Below, in pieces: positions 25,839-39,991 of a stretch of DNA of 64,000 nt; the first letter of the stretch is position 1; every line of letters begins with the position of its first letter. The notes beneath the pieces were generated by a model, which was not told where the DNA came from, made no database searches, and worked only from the letters and a program-made list of their open reading frames with translations. Both the position numbers and the translations under genes were made by a program. Source of the DNA: Steromphala cineraria (lineage: Eukaryota > Mollusca > Gastropoda > Trochida > Trochidae); contig OU744725.1 of the NCBI GenBank assembly GCA_916613615.1, positions 57,482,575-57,546,574 on the forward strand, written 5' to 3'.

Positions 25839-26690
25839 ACCTTACAGGTGCCCGTAACAGTTATGGCAGGTAATTAAAGTGACCAGCGGTAAATGGTCAA
25901 AATTTCGAAAAAACACTACTTTCTACTCTTTTCTTAAAAAATCTTCATAAGTGATCGACAGATTTAACACCAGTCATAATTGTTTCTTTGCACTAATTGA
26001 ATATAACTGTACTGATTTTGTTCTAATGGATTGTCGATATGGATAAGTTTTGTTGATATCTCAGAAAATCAAAATTTGCCGAAAATATTACCCCTACTGG
26101 CTATTCCATCAGGCCAAAAAGGACTGCTATATACATATATTTTCTGATATGCAGAAATCGATTTGAGTGTTATTAAACCGTTAATATATTCTGTCTTTGT
26201 GGTAAATACGGAAATAAAGGTAAGCGTATAAGTATTCTAAACTGTTACAAAAGAACCGTTGGTTTTCGGGTTTTATTTGTATTCCTTTCAATTCAATTTA
26301 CCAAAAAAAAGGTGTCGAATCTGTATGCCTTGTGTCTGTTGATATAGAGTATATATAAAGAACACTTATCTATACATATATAGTGCCCCTTCATGACAAT
26401 GACATTAATTATAGGATCAATAGTTATCTGTTGTCCCACGTGTTTCATTTCAACTTATGTTGTTTTCAATGTACGTGTGTGTGTAGTTTACCAGCAAATA
26501 GAACATCTACATTTGCTGTCATTCAATACGTAAGTGAGATTCTATAAATAATTCAAAAATTTATCATTTTCGATTAGTTTCAATAAATATTTTCGACACA
26601 TTACTTCAAAAAAACTCAAATTATTTGACGTCACTGGGTTAGTGACGACATTTGTGTTGTGTAGCCATAAAATTTAATCCATACTACTAG

Positions 26691-27118
26691 CACTGTTTAT
26701 AACCGTACACCGGAACTAGCGAGGTGTACGGCGGAGAAATGTTGCTAGCGAGGAGCGTGGTCGCAAACGGGATCACTTAAAAAGCAATCATCGCCGTTTC
26801 ATCAACTTTTTCTATGTTATTATCATGTCAATAGCTTTCCGAGACATAACTATTTAATGTCATATCCTGTTCATAGTCAGAGATAGCAAATATGTTACTA
26901 ACAACAGCATTACTCGCAACTGTCATTGTTACTGTCCCTTGGATACAGAATGACAAACACATACATTTTACTAAGTATGTGTGCTAAAATTACCACATGA
27001 TGTTGATTATTTGAAAGTTATGAAGTAAAATATTACCTAATTTTCGATTTCGGCTCCTCGCTAGCAACATTTCTCCGCCGTACACCTCGCTAGTTCCGGT
27101 GTACGGTTATACACAGTG
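26691..27118. mobile_element. MITE with ~63-bp TIRs containing an inner hairpin, copy 1
   Basis: Ends CACTGTTTATAACCGTACACC and its inverse; arms run to about GCTAGCGAGGAGC. Each arm also folds on itself (CCGTACACC / GGTGTACGG). Nearly identical to 58338-58758. Confidence 0.88.
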
Positions 27119-28062
27119 ATAAGTGGCTGGCAACAAAGCGATTTCATGTCATATAGTACACATCCGGTCATTATACAAGATCTTATGACAAAACGGTATG
27201 ACCCACAGGGGTTCAAATCTCGGAGTGGACAATACAATAATTGATAAAAATACAAAACCTGAAATTGTGTACTCATATTTCGTTTTCATATGTTAAGATA
27301 ACCCTGCGTTTAAGATTTCAACGACATCGATCAAGAAATAAAGATTTTAGCGTAATTCTCGTTCTATTATATAGACAACACAAGTGATGTGCCCTGCATG
27401 TAATTGATCCAACATACACAACGTTTTGGGATGCATAATGTTATATACTTATGGTTAGTAGGATAATCAAACTTCATAAACTTCCACCAATTGTGCTATT
27501 TTGATGTTTGACAATTTAAATTACCTCAGTAAATATATATGTAGACACCAAGTCTGCAATGGGATTGAACGGTATATATAAAGGTAACTAATAACACTGA
27601 TGATGTACATGCTAAAGGCGTTATTGACTCCAACTGTGGTAGTCGACTTGGAGAGAACTTGGTCACTTATCTTAATCATTAACAGTCCTAGGCCTAGTAT
27701 ATTAAAATAATCTAAATGTCAAAAATAATCAATGAACAAAGAAAATTCCAGCTATTGTTTTATTCTAAAGTAAACCATTTTAAGTTTTAGGATATAAAGC
27801 GCAGTTTCGAATTATTTAATCACACGGTTGTTTACAATTGATAATGTTATAACATTCTACACTAAAATCAATAACAGATTCATGTTCTAACACTAGTTTC
27901 GTTGTAACATAATGTTGATTAAATTCAATTGGATTTTTTAATCGAGATTGATACTTAAATGGTTATATTGAACTACCAATCCTTACCAAGCAGTATGCAT
28001 TTGTTCATAATCACGTGCACCAGTCGTGAAATCACCTTCTATAGCCTACCTTTGAAACGTAA

Positions 28063-28419
28063 AGGGGTAGTAGCACGTTTTTTTGATAATTTAATATTTT
28101 AGAATTTTCACTGATTATTGTACAAGAATGCTAAATGTATTTTTTTGATAGTGTCATAAATGTCGTAACACAAACCAATTAGCCATAGTCAGAGGACAAA
28201 GTATGATGATTTACCTAAAATCCATGGGCGGCCATTTTGTGTGGACACCTTTAATTCATTTTGTGCAAGAAAAAGGAATCGTATAGCTAAACTTTACGTT
28301 ATATATTTGAATTATTATTGTTCCATTTAGTTTAAATGCAATGTCTTTCAATTGGAACCATTAATTTTTATTTTCCTGACATCACCTTATATTCCCCCTA
28401 AAAACGTGCTACTGCCCCT
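28063..28419. mobile_element. TTAA-flanked MITE, copy 7
   Basis: 357 bp with intact TIRs (one change at left), right flank TTAA, left flank GTAA. Same orientation as copies 1 and 4. Upstream of the lectin gene. Confidence 0.86.
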
Positions 28420-28562
28420 TTAAACTAATATCCAACTTCTCTATACATATATATTAACTTATATTTTCCTATGTTTTGCTTAAGCGGTTAAATTAATGTC
28501 TCATAGGCTAATATTAGCAGGACAGCACATGCTACATGTATTGTTCGTATCTAGCGATGTTA

Positions 28563-28728
28563 GATAGAACTCGGATATAACGAACTCCAAGGGACCAGAG
28601 AATTTAGTTCGCTATATCCGGTTCGCTAGTTGCGTTTGGCCGCCATGTATAGGGCTTTTGAAGGGTCTTACAAAAAATTTCATTATATCCGATTGTTCGC
28701 TATATCCGAGTTCGCTATATTCTACTGT
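28563..28728. mobile_element. Pogo/Tigger-type MITE
   Basis: Ends AGAACTCGGATATAACGAAC and an inverse set at the right (GTTCGCTATATCCGAG, TTCTACTGTA). TIRs with CTCGGATATAACGAAC are typical of Tigger-like elements, which insert at TA. About 165 bp, no coding frame. Confidence 0.7.
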
Positions 28729-31700
28729 ATATTATTGCTGAAATAAAATAAAATAAAATAATTGTCTTCTTCTACTTCTTAAAAGATGTAGATTAAACAT
28801 TTTATTTATATTTTTTGCTCTATCCATACATTTGTGACAAAATAACAATGTAATTGAAACTAGATATTTTTCGTTTAAATTCTAATAATTGACTGATAAA
28901 AAGAGTCTTTAATATATTAAATATTTTTCCTATTCTGTAGACAAGTTATGCTTTCGTTTGAGATCCAAAGCTTTTAAAATGGATTTATACAATATTTTCT
29001 TTGGTCTTAGTTATACATCTAAATTTTTATGTCATATTCTATTATGTTTTCCTTATTTCAAATTTTGTGCTTTTATTTGATTATAATTTCATCATTTTAT
29101 GAAATTGTGATATAAGTACTTAAACATACCATAATGAACGTTAGGGTAACTACACTTCTAACATTTTCAGTAAGGTTGAATTATAGTATTACCCAAAACT
29201 ACTAGAATAGATACAGCAGATATGATACAATAATAAGATACATGTATCTACATTGAATGTATCGTTAATTTGGATTGGCGATAATGAAATGACACAATTT
29301 GTTAAAGTCATTGCCATGCTGATCTTGCGAACGTCAAATTGATGCTGTAACTATGCTCTAGTTTGCTTTAGATTCGTGCGCCAAACTATAGATTAAGAAT
29401 GTAAACCAACACGGGAGTTTAATTACTTTCAAAAGATGTGCAGGCCGATTAGCAATGCTACAGTTTTACATGGTTATGATTTACAAATGCTGTGACATCA
29501 CGGATCGCTATTCTATACGACCGATCACATTATATTGTTATAGGATATTTACTTTTAATGAAAAATGAAAAAAAAATGTTTTTGGGCGATTAATATGATT
29601 TGGTTCATGCGTAGCCTAACATCAATATATCAACACTTGTTGATAAAAAAAATATCCTCAGCAAGGTATAAATAATTATCATTTAACCCAATTATTTTCC
29701 ATAGCTTGATATCATAAGACACCAAATTACAAGACAATTCGGTGAGCTTCTAGTTTAACATTAACGTCATCGAGATGACAAGGCTTAAAGGTAAAAACGA
29801 AACTCAGGTGTCACAGTGTATATATCATTTACATGCCTACATGCCTATAAATGTAATAGCTAAAATATTTCTCACATCAGCCATGCATTGAGTTTACACG
29901 GTGTCAGGTAAAAGCGAAATTCTAGTGTGTATATATAATTTACATCCATACATGCTTATAAATGAAATAACTAACATACCTCCCACAGCAGCGGAGAAAG
30001 TTTTTCAATAGGTAGACAAACCGACATGTGTATTTCACCACCTGCCTTCTCTAATCATGTTATTTCAGTCCAGGTCTATTATACATGTACAGACTGACGG
30101 TGGGTTGGATCAACAACCTTCCATTTGTGATTTATGGCTGTAATGAACACAAGCAGTAACTGTTGATAAGGAATTCCAAGTTTACGCTGTACCTAGCTGC
30201 AAAACATGTCCGTGTCAAACAAGAGCAGCTCAGTATGGTGATTGAAATCATTAGATTAAAACATTATCACATTTTGACAAACAGTTTTGATTATCTTGCA
30301 AGTTTAGATGAGGATTAAGGGTATCATTTTATCGACAACGATATATAATACATGATAAAACGTTGTTCGCCTAAAATGTAGAAATTGGTGAACGGTTCGG
30401 CAGTACTTCGAGCGATATTGGACTACCTTTCCCCTTGAATACAACTGCATTTATTCTACTAAAAAACTTGAGGGAAATTTGAAATAATTGTTTTTCTAAA
30501 AAGAACATGCTTTTTAGATGCTAGAATCAAATCGAAAAATCATACATAAACAGTTGTAACGTCGATAAGCTCCAACATGTATAGCTTATCTTGTATATTT
30601 CAAACCGATTACACTCCAATGAGCAAACACATTAGTGTTCTTAGTTAACAGCAATATTTTACTTCAATTTCTATTATCTCATTACTTTAGTCATGCTGAC
30701 CATCTTCAACAACAACAAAACCAAACCTGCAAACGATTATCAAATCAAAAATGAACATTATCTCCCCTAACATTCCTCAACTTCTGTTGTCTGTCTGAAG
30801 GAAGTTCAATGGTATTACATTCCTCTCTGGGGGCTACAGTTTTCACGGTGCCAGCACACCTGTCAACTTGCTTCTAGCCGTCTATTATACTTAGTAGTAT
30901 ATACTTGTCTCAGTGTCTTCATACTTCGATCTTGCATGCTTTAACCAGGGATCTTATAACATATATTATACTTCCCTGCTTTAACGCAGTAAGGGACGCA
31001 TTTTCGCGAATAAAATTTGCTGGTAATGGACATGCGAGAGCTCATTTTAAGCCGTGAAATGAAATACTTTAGCATTTTTAGCAATTGAAATAATGAAAAG
31101 TAAGAAGACAGAAGTCACTAAGGGACATAGAAAATCCGTTGGTAAGTATTGAATAATAAGGGTAAATATCAATTGTTGAAAACGGTAGACCCAATAATAT
31201 TAGCAGCTTTTGGATTAACTCAGAGGAAAATATGAAATATTCTTATCAAGGTATTAACTTTTCTGATTGTTCATAAACAGTATAAGCGAGTCTGTTGCAT
31301 TTACTATTATAGCTGTCCTTTCTGGTCCTAAGATCCATAAACATAATGGGAATCATACAATTATGGTAGTTCATCTGGAAATAATGCACATTCATTCATT
31401 TAGATCTTTGAGAATTAACTTTAACCTTATTATTTCTCTATAACATATATGATATATCGCTTAAGAGGAAATAGAGAAAGTTCCGGGAGTTTCATTCACT
31501 TGAATTGATTCTGTGTGGTGGTATAATTTTTAAAAACATTTCAAGGTTTACTGAAAACTATGGACCACCTCCTACGTCATTCGTAGAAAACGTTATGTGT
31601 AAGGTGAGGTTAGTTGGTATGGGGTTTAAAGCCGCTTTCAGAAGTATTTCACTTATATAATGGCTGCTAGTATTATTGCAGGAAGAAATCCATTGTGATA

Positions 31701-31744
31701 TTGAACCCAAACCTTACTGCTTGTACAACAGTTCTCTACTGCAG
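28729..31744. other. No gene seen
   Basis: AT-rich sequence; apart from the foldback repeat at 29619 I see only a (AAAAT)n run near 28742 and no coding or RNA signature. Confidence 0.5.
29619..29740. repeat. Foldback repeat, ATATATCAACAC family, copy 2
   Basis: Shares ATATCAACACTTGTTGATAA and GATATCATAAGACACC with the copy at 18240. Confidence 0.55.
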
Positions 31745-31832
31745 ACAGAGTTGCTGAGCCCCTGGCGGGATTCGAAACCCGGACCTTTTGATTCGAATCC
31801 GAGCGCACTAACCACTGGACTATCCTGTTCAA
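31745..31832 (-). mobile_element. tRNA-like SINE head, degenerate
   Basis: On the minus strand TAGTCCAGTGGTTAG (A box region) and GGGTTTCGAATCCC (T arm with B box) stand at tRNA spacing. The acceptor ends do not pair (GAACAGG against CCAGGGG), so it is read as a SINE fragment and not as a tRNA gene. Confidence 0.65.
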
Positions 31833-32883
31833 CGTTGGGTGTAAGATTGGATGAGACATTCCACTGCCGAGCTTAAGGTTCAAGTTCATAATTCTTATAT
31901 ACTTCAAAGCTTTGCTGTAAAAAAACTGTCATGGTCACCAAAGTCAATTTGGCAATGTGTCTTTACAAGAAACTAGTTGTAATAAATAGTTACTTGCCGT
32001 TTTATTTATTTCAGGCCACTAAACTCCTGTCAAAAAGCATGAAATATACTAAAACAACAATGATGGTTTCATTAAAATAAATTATTCCGTTGAAAAAACA
32101 AACGATTTTCTATTAGCTTTGTTCTTTTGTGTCATTTGCGATCATGTGTTTTTGAGCAAAGAATAATTCATCGGAGATATTTTGTTTTAAAGGGATTGAA
32201 AGTCAAACATGATCCCGCATCGTCACAAAATGACTTATGTCTAATGATACGAAGGATATCCAGTTTATATCCTTGAGATATTCCCTGGACAAATGGAAAT
32301 GTCTTTGACAACTCTATGTGAAAATTCAGTGAAATAAACCTATGTGAAAATTAAAAGACAAACAGTGAAAAGTTCCAATTTGGACTAGAGGGGGCGAATA
32401 TAACTTCACTATTTTCACGCTATACGCATGACCGGGGTTATCCACCGTCTGTTTGTTTCAATAACAGTAAAATGTTCATGACATTTGCATCTTGATACAG
32501 GTGTGATTATTTGCCAGTGTGTATATTTATCATAAACATTTAACCCAGGGCAGTCCATTCTCCCCAAGGCTTATTGGAGTGCTATTGTTGGTGACATTTA
32601 TATGACGATTTAATGACATTTAGCAGCACATGGCTTAAAGCTGTAACTTTTCTTCAACATACGCTAGAACCGGAAGTCAGGATATACTTAGTGGATTTTC
32701 TGTGATATTATTGAACAAAATTCGTAGTTGACACATATGGAAATCCCATATCTCACATACAGCCGAAAGCGGGCCAGTCACTACAAAAATAAACACTGCA
32801 TGAAAAACACAACAGCGATATGCATGTTACGTAATGCTAGAAAATGTTACAGTTCATGTTAATATCTCAAGGCTTTAACAAGT

Positions 32884-33176
32884 TTAACTCTAGAATCTAG
32901 CTGTTATTAAGTCAAACGATTTGACCTTGGGATTACTGCAGCTGCAAAGCACTTATTCTGAGTGGAACACTTTGTAGAATTCTATCAACACACTTTCATT
33001 TTGAATTTTGAAGTTATTGCATTATTTTTTAACTCTAGAATCTAGCTTTTATTAAGACAAACGATTTGACCTTGGGATTACTGCAGCTGCAAAGTAATTA
33101 TTCTGAGTGGAACACTTTGTAGAATTCTATCAACACACTTTCATTTTGAATTTTGAAGTTATTACATTATTTTCTT
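32884..33176. repeat. Two-copy tandem duplication, ~147-bp unit
   Basis: AACTCTAGAATCTAGCT... begins at 32884 and again at ~33031; the copies differ at only a few positions, indicating a recent duplication. Directly precedes the pearl-like array. Confidence 0.85.
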
Positions 33177-33230
33177 CTTTTTAAATGAAATATGAGTACA
33201 ACCTTATTATTTTTCTTGGTGATAATTAAA

Positions 33231-36200
33231 ATAAAAGTACCGAGGGTACAGAAGCTCACCTTAAAATGAATGATGTGGTAAAATGGTTTAATTATACATG
33301 TAACCATCTTTTATATAATTGATTATGGCTGCCATCATGATTTTTTTTATCTTTTAAAATACTAGTCTTCTTTTGGAAACGACTAGAGCTTGAACAAACA
33401 TTAATACACGAATGATATAATCATGATAAGTTAACAAGCAGTAGTTTTTTGTATAACTTTTTTGTATATCTATGGCTGAATTGGTGATCATCTTGTACTT
33501 TTTAATCTTCAAAATGCTACTTTTATGTGGGCATCCGTATTAATTTCATTATGATATCTTGATTGGTTTAGGTGTATCCATTTAAATGTCATTCATTACT
33601 TACAGGATGGTGGCCACTTACATTTGTTTTGTAGTGAATCATTAATATGATTTCAAGATTATTTCACTGATGGTTATGCTGCATGGGATATTGAGAATCC
33701 CAAGAGTACAGATTTTTCAAGGAAAATGAATGACTGATTAGAGGAAAGTCATAAACACAGCAAAGCAAAAGACACGTTTATTTTGTTCACATAATATTTA
33801 CATGTCAAGTGACCATGAGATGTCTTTCATTAAAGTATCAATTTATTTAACACTCATACAGTACTATAATGGTAAACATTTTTGCATTGTCAAATCAACA
33901 GAGAGATATGACAAATCAAATTTCCTTACTTTTCTTACTAAACCCTTTTCGATTTTCATCTTCATATTTATTCTACATCAACTTATCATGTAGATTGCTA
34001 AACACAAAGCTTATTGTAGACAAGTTTTGTGTAAGTTGTTATTCTTAGAAAGAACATATCACTGTCATGAGAATACAAGTCCATAACTTTTATTGCATAC
34101 ACATGGGCCGTGGCCATATAGCATAATGCTCTACCATATCAATTGGGTCAGGTTGATTATGCAACAGACTAGCAGCTGACACTGTGATGCTAGCAGCCTG
34201 CCTTGGGATGTGTATTAGACAGCATAGTGGAATATCTGAACTCTGGTTGACCCCTTATGTGTGGTATTTAAAAGAATATAAGGGAGATACCATTGTTTAA
34301 AATTTAACATGTTTAATGTTATTTGGTTTTTGCAGCTAGTTGCCATAAAGATTTTAAACAAATTAATCAATTATGTTTGTCTTTCATCTTAATTTTTTTT
34401 TTAAACACTTAAAAATATAGAACAACTTGCACGACAATCTTAAATATTCCATATTTAAGATAATATTATGATTAGTAAGTTCAAATTAGTGAATTTATAT
34501 TGTGCCAGTGATCACTTGATGAAAGATTAAAATTTAATAATAATGTGTCATCTGCAGCTGAAAAGTCAATATGGCTGCTATTGCGGCCATCTTGGACTCT
34601 CAAAACTGAAACGTCTACCTTTCTGTGCGGAATCACTATAGGTATAACATACTACAATATAATAAAAGTACCGAGGGTACAGAAGCTCACCTTAAAATGA
34701 ATGATGTGGTAAAATGGTTTAATTATACATGTAACCATCTTTTATATAATTGATTATGGCTGCCATCATGATTTTTTTATCTTTTAAAATACTAGTCTTC
34801 TTTTGGAAACGACTAGAGCTTGAACAAACATTAATACACAAATGATATAATCATGATAAGTTAACAAGCAGTAGGTTTTTGTATAACTTTTTTGTATATC
34901 TATGGCTGAATTGGTGACCATCTTGTACTTTTTAATCTTCAAAATGCTACTTTTATGTGGGCATCCGTATTAATTTCATTATGATATCTTGATTGGTTTA
35001 GGTGTATCCATTTAAATGTCATTCATTACTTACAGGATGGTGGGCACTTACATTTGTTTTGTAGTGAATCATTAATATGATTTCAAGATTATTTCACTGA
35101 TGGTTATGCTGCATGGGATGTTGAGAATCCCAAAAGTACAGATTTTCAAGGAAAATGAATGACTGATTGAGAGGAAAGTCATAAACACAGCAATGCATAA
35201 GACACGTTTATTTTGTTCACATAATATTTACATGTCAAGTGACCATGAGATGTCTTTCATTAAAGTATCAATTTATTTAACACTCATACAGTACTATAAT
35301 GGTAAACATTTTTGCATTGTCAAATCAACAGAGAGATATATGACAAATCAAATTTCCTTACTTTTCTTACTAAACCCTTTTCGATTTTCATCTGCATATT
35401 TATTCCACATCAACTTATCATGTAGATTGCTAAACACAAAGCATATTGTAGACAAGTTTTGTGTAAGTTGTTATTCTTAGAAAGAACATATCACTGTCAT
35501 GAGAATACAAGTCCATAACTTTTATTGCATACACATGGGCCATGGCCATATAGCATAATGCTCTACCATATCAATTGGGTCAGGTTGATTATGCAACAGA
35601 CTAGCAGCTGACACTGTGATGCTAGCAACCTGCCTTGGGATGTGTATTAGACAGAATAGTGGAATATCTGAACTCTGGTTGACCCCTTATGTGTGGTATT
35701 TAAAGGAATATAATTAGGGAGATACCATTGTTTAAATTTTAACATGTTAATGTGATTTGGTTTTTGCAGCTAGTTGCGTTAAAGATTTTAAACAAATTAA
35801 TCAATTATGTTTGTCTTTCATCTTAATTTTTTTTAGAAAAACTTAAAAATATAGAACAACTTGCACGACAATCTTAAATATTCCATATTTAAGATAATAT
35901 TATGATTAGTAAGTTCAAATTAAAGAATTTATATGGTGCCAGTGATCACTTGATGAAAGCTTAAAATTTAATAATAATGATGTGTCATCTGCAGCTGAAA
36001 AGTCAATATGGGTGCTATTGCGGCCATCTTGGATTCTCAAAGCTGAAACGTCTACCTTTCTGTGCGGAATCACTATAGGTATAACATACTACAATATAAA
36101 AATGATATCTAGATTGGTTTAGGAGAAATAGTCTTTTTCATGAAATCTAATTGAAAATTCAATATGGCTTTCATGGCGGCCATTTTGGAATTTTAAAACT

Positions 36201-37632
36201 GAAACGTCTACCTTTCTGTGAGGAATCACCATGGGTATAACATACTACAATTTCAGAATGATATCTGTATTCGTTTAGAAGGAGTAGTCTTTTTCATGAA
36301 ATCTAATTGAAAATTCAATATGGCTGTCATGGCGGCCATCTTGGATTTTTTAAAAACTGAAACGTCTACCTTTCTGTGAGAAATCACCATGGGTATAACA
36401 TACTACAATTTCAGAATGATATCTGTATTCGTTTAGAAGGAGTAGTCTTTTTCATGAAATCTAATTGAAAATTCAATATGGATGTCATGGCGGCCATCTT
36501 GGATTTTCAAAACTGAAACGTCTACCTTTCTGTGAGGAATCACCATGGGTATAACATAATATAATTTCAGAATGATATCTGTATTCGTTTAGAAGGAGTA
36601 GTCTTTTTCATGAAATCTAATTGAATATTTAATATGGCTGTCATGGCGGCCATCTTGGATTTTCAAAACTGAAACGTCTACCTTTCTGTGGGGAATCACC
36701 ATGGGTATAACATACTACAATTTCAGAATGATATCTGAATTCGTTTAGGAGGAGTAGTCTTTTTCGTGAAAGTTTACGGACGGACAGACGGACGGACGGA
36801 CAGACGGACAGACGGACGGACAGACGGACGACGGACGAAGCGCCATGACATAAGCTCACATTTACTTTGTAAAGGTGAGCTAAAAATGATATCTAGATTG
36901 GTTTAGGAGAAATAGTCTTTGTCATGAAATCTAATTGAAAATTCAATATGGCTGCCATGGCGGCCATATTGGATTCTCGAAAACTTAAACGTCTACCTTT
37001 CTGTGCGGAATCACCATAGGTATAACATACTACAATTTCAGAATGATATCTGTATTCGTTTAGAAGGAGTAGTCTTTTTCATGAAATCTAATTGAAAATT
37101 CAATATGGCTGTCATGGTGGCCATCTTGGATTCTTAAAACTGAAACGTCTACCTTTCTGTGAGGAATCACCATGGGTATAACATAATACAATTTCAGAAT
37201 GATATCTGTATTCGTTTAGAAGGAGTAGTCTTTTTCATGAAATCTAATTGAAAAATTCAATATGGCTGTCATGGCGGCCATCTTGGATTCTCAAAACTGA
37301 AACGTCTACCTTTCGGTGTGGAATCACCATGGGTATAACATACTACAATTTCAGAATGATGTCTGTATTCGTTTAGAAGGAGTAGTCTTTTTCATGAAAT
37401 CTTCGTGAAAATTCAATATGGCTGTCATGGGGGCCATCTTGGATTCTCAAAATTGAAACGTCTACCTTTCTGTGAGGAATCACCATGGGTATAACATACT
37501 ACAATTTCAGAATGATATCTGAATTTGTTTAGGAGGAGTAGTCTTTTTCGTGAAAGTTTACGGACGGACAGACAGACGGACGACGGACGAAGCGCCATGA
37601 CATAAGCTCACATTTACTTTGTAAAGGTGAGC
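33231..37632. mobile_element. Multimeric pearl/Helitron-like element array
   Basis: Two ~1431-bp left segments in tandem (starting AAAGTACCGAGGGTACAGAA at ~33235 and ~34666) are followed by ~157-bp core repeats (36043-36770), a right end with (ACGG)n and AAAGGTGAGCT at 36881, then further core repeats (36985-37540) and a second right end at 37632. The left end AGCTCACCTT is the inverse of the right end AAGGTGAGCT. Left arm, ~160-bp cores and a microsatellite right end are the plan of bivalve pearl elements, now viewed as Helentron-type non-autonomous elements (classification is inference). No coding capacity. Confidence 0.78.
36776..36842. repeat. (ACGG/ACAG)n microsatellite
   Basis: GACGGACGGACAGACGG units inside the first right end of the pearl-like array; a shorter version is at 37560-37592. 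Confidence 0.9.
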
Positions 37633-39983
37633 TAAAAAAACCATGAAATTAAAATCTCTTCATGTTTAAATCATTGAAAATGCTTGGTTCTTTACATGAA
37701 AAATAGTGCTGTGGGCTCAGAAGCTCACCAGGATTAGGTTTTTTTATGTTGAAAACTCGACAAAAGCTGTTGAGAAAATGTTTTAAGATTGTACCGAGGA
37801 GGGACGAGAGCACAGGAACCCTATATCGTAAATAAAATGTAGGTAAAACGTGGGTAAGAAAGACCCGTCCCCTCTGGGTTCCTGAGGAAGGGGGTATTAC
37901 ACTTTTGCAACAATGATATAATTGGACTAGAGACATTCAGTTTCTCCACCCAATTCAATGATTTTCAAAAAAGATTAGCATCCAAGCAGGATGGACATCT
38001 TGTCACCACACGCCCAGTGTCTTTGTAATTTCAATCGTTCACCCTGAATTTTTTTTTATCAATATCTATGAGACTAAAACATAAGTTCAGATCTAAAGCT
38101 CCCAATTTAAACGATTCTCCTGAGTTCTTTGATTGGTGTTCTAGAAGTTGGTTTGATGATCAATAAGGAAGATTATTTTATGGATAATCAACTTATTTAT
38201 TCTTTGAAAGAGACTTTTCCCACATAGATCCAAATGAATAAAGAAGTTGATTATCCATACATAATCTTTCTTATCGATATTCTCCTGAGTGTCATCATTA
38301 CGTCTAAGTCATATCAAGTCAAGAGTTTCAACAGGTTACTGGTAATTTCAATGCCATATCTTTATCGACTACTAAAGCTATTTCAGCGACACTTTTTCAA
38401 GGGTAGACAAAACAACAATGAAATAAACTCAAGACACATAAAATATAATTTACTCTTCATCAGAATCCTTTCAAGTCTGTTTTCACACAATGAATCATTT
38501 TTGATATACAGACAATGAAAATTCTGATATTTAAAAGAAATATTTATTCATTGGCAGTCACAACACAATTCATAAATTAATAACATGGTAGATTCCATAG
38601 CTCATCAGGGATGAATTATTTGATGTTGCAGTAAAATTTCAAGAAGGATGTTATTCATCAAATTTTATAAGGACAAATACCAAATGTTATGTGATCCCAA
38701 AGGTGTAATTTCAGCTCTTGGATTGAAAAAGTTTATAGGTGAGCTCAGCTCTAGGCAGATAAGATACCAATTGATGACCAAATGAAATGGGTCACATTAT
38801 ACTAAAGGCACAACAGTGTTGATAGCACTATGCAGATAGATAAACAAACATTTCTTAAAGGTAAAATAGATATAAAAAAAACATCAATCTCTTGCTTCAG
38901 GGAATTTTGTAATATCCATAAATAGACATAATTACATTTTGTAAGTTAGATTCAATTATTTACATCTATATTCGGTAGTTTTATCATTTAGTGTAATTTA
39001 ATTCAATTAATAAAAGTGAATAATACAAAGACATGTTAGCTTAGCAGTGTTGTTCCTAGATGGTCAGCTGAGGGGGTCATTTGGTCTTTTCTGAACAGAT
39101 GGGACCCCTTAGAAAGGTAAACTTATCCTACTTCTCCAAATTTCAAGGGACACCAAGCCAAAAAGGGTGATTTCCCTAGGGAAACCATTTGCGGAGTTCT
39201 TGAACCCTTAACAGGAGCATGTCAATGATTGCAGCAATCGGAGCCAAGGTCATGAATCTATGATAGCAACAAACATTGTTACCCTACTAAACAATATGAT
39301 TACAAAATAAAACATAATCACAGATCACATTTTCATCCATCCGGCAACATCAATAATAATAATAATGATAATATGCAAAATCTACATAGCGCCTTATTTG
39401 AGACAGAAATGAATCACTCTAAGGCAACATATTTGTATCCCCTAACCTCCTTCAAATACCCTATATCTATATAGCCAAATGTCTCATTTTGCTATGCATC
39501 AATATAGATGATTGATGTATTTAGGCAGCCAATGAAATGTTATTCAAAGAGCCTTAAAAAATCGTCTTGAGTCATTGTATTCTGTCTTTGAGGGGCCGCA
39601 ATTGTTGCTCAATACAATTAATTTTATTGGTTGGTTACAGTTAGAGCAATACGAGGCATTTGCTTTGATAGATAGGGTATGGTTAAGTGCTAGCTAATAT
39701 ACAGGAAGAACTTAATTAAGCAACCCTTTTTTTGTAAAATGAATTTGGGTGCTCTTTAATATTTTGATTAATTTGATGTTTGGACCAATCCAGATATAAC
39801 AATTGCCTTTTAATGGACTGTAAAATGCGTTATAAAGAGATAGTGATTTGTAAATTGTGTGAAGAATAACTCATTTCTGCACTGCTAAATGATCGTTCTA
39901 TCGAATTTATATTGTTTATCATCTGATCAGCACTGTTTTTTTGTTTGAAAATTTAGGGGTGCCAAATTATGTTCTTTGTGTAT
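37633..39983. other. No gene seen
   Basis: AT-rich; contains an inverted repeat (38178) and a short (AAT)n run with a SINE-tail-like CATAGCGCCTT at ~39390. No coding signature. Confidence 0.5.
38178..38262. repeat. Imperfect inverted repeat
   Basis: GGATAATCAACTTATTTATTC pairs with GAATAAAGAAGTTGATTATCC across a ~30-nt centre. Confidence 0.6.
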
Positions 39984-39991
39984 ATATACGC

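Noticed and set aside
27130..27240. tRNA-like segment with GGGGTTCAAATCTC
   Set aside because: Only a B-box-like string; no A box or stems at the right spacing.
31745..31832. Functional tRNA gene on the minus strand
   Set aside because: A and B boxes are present but the acceptor stem does not pair and the anticodon arm is degenerate; kept as a SINE fragment.
33802..35480. Two almost identical small open frames
   Set aside because: They are the same position in the two tandem left segments of the repeat array and differ by a frameshift; no coding evidence.
36641..36859. Open frame reading L-S-V-C-P-S-V-R repeats
   Set aside because: Translation of the ACGG/ACAG microsatellite in the pearl-like right end; the same string appears at 42100-42200.
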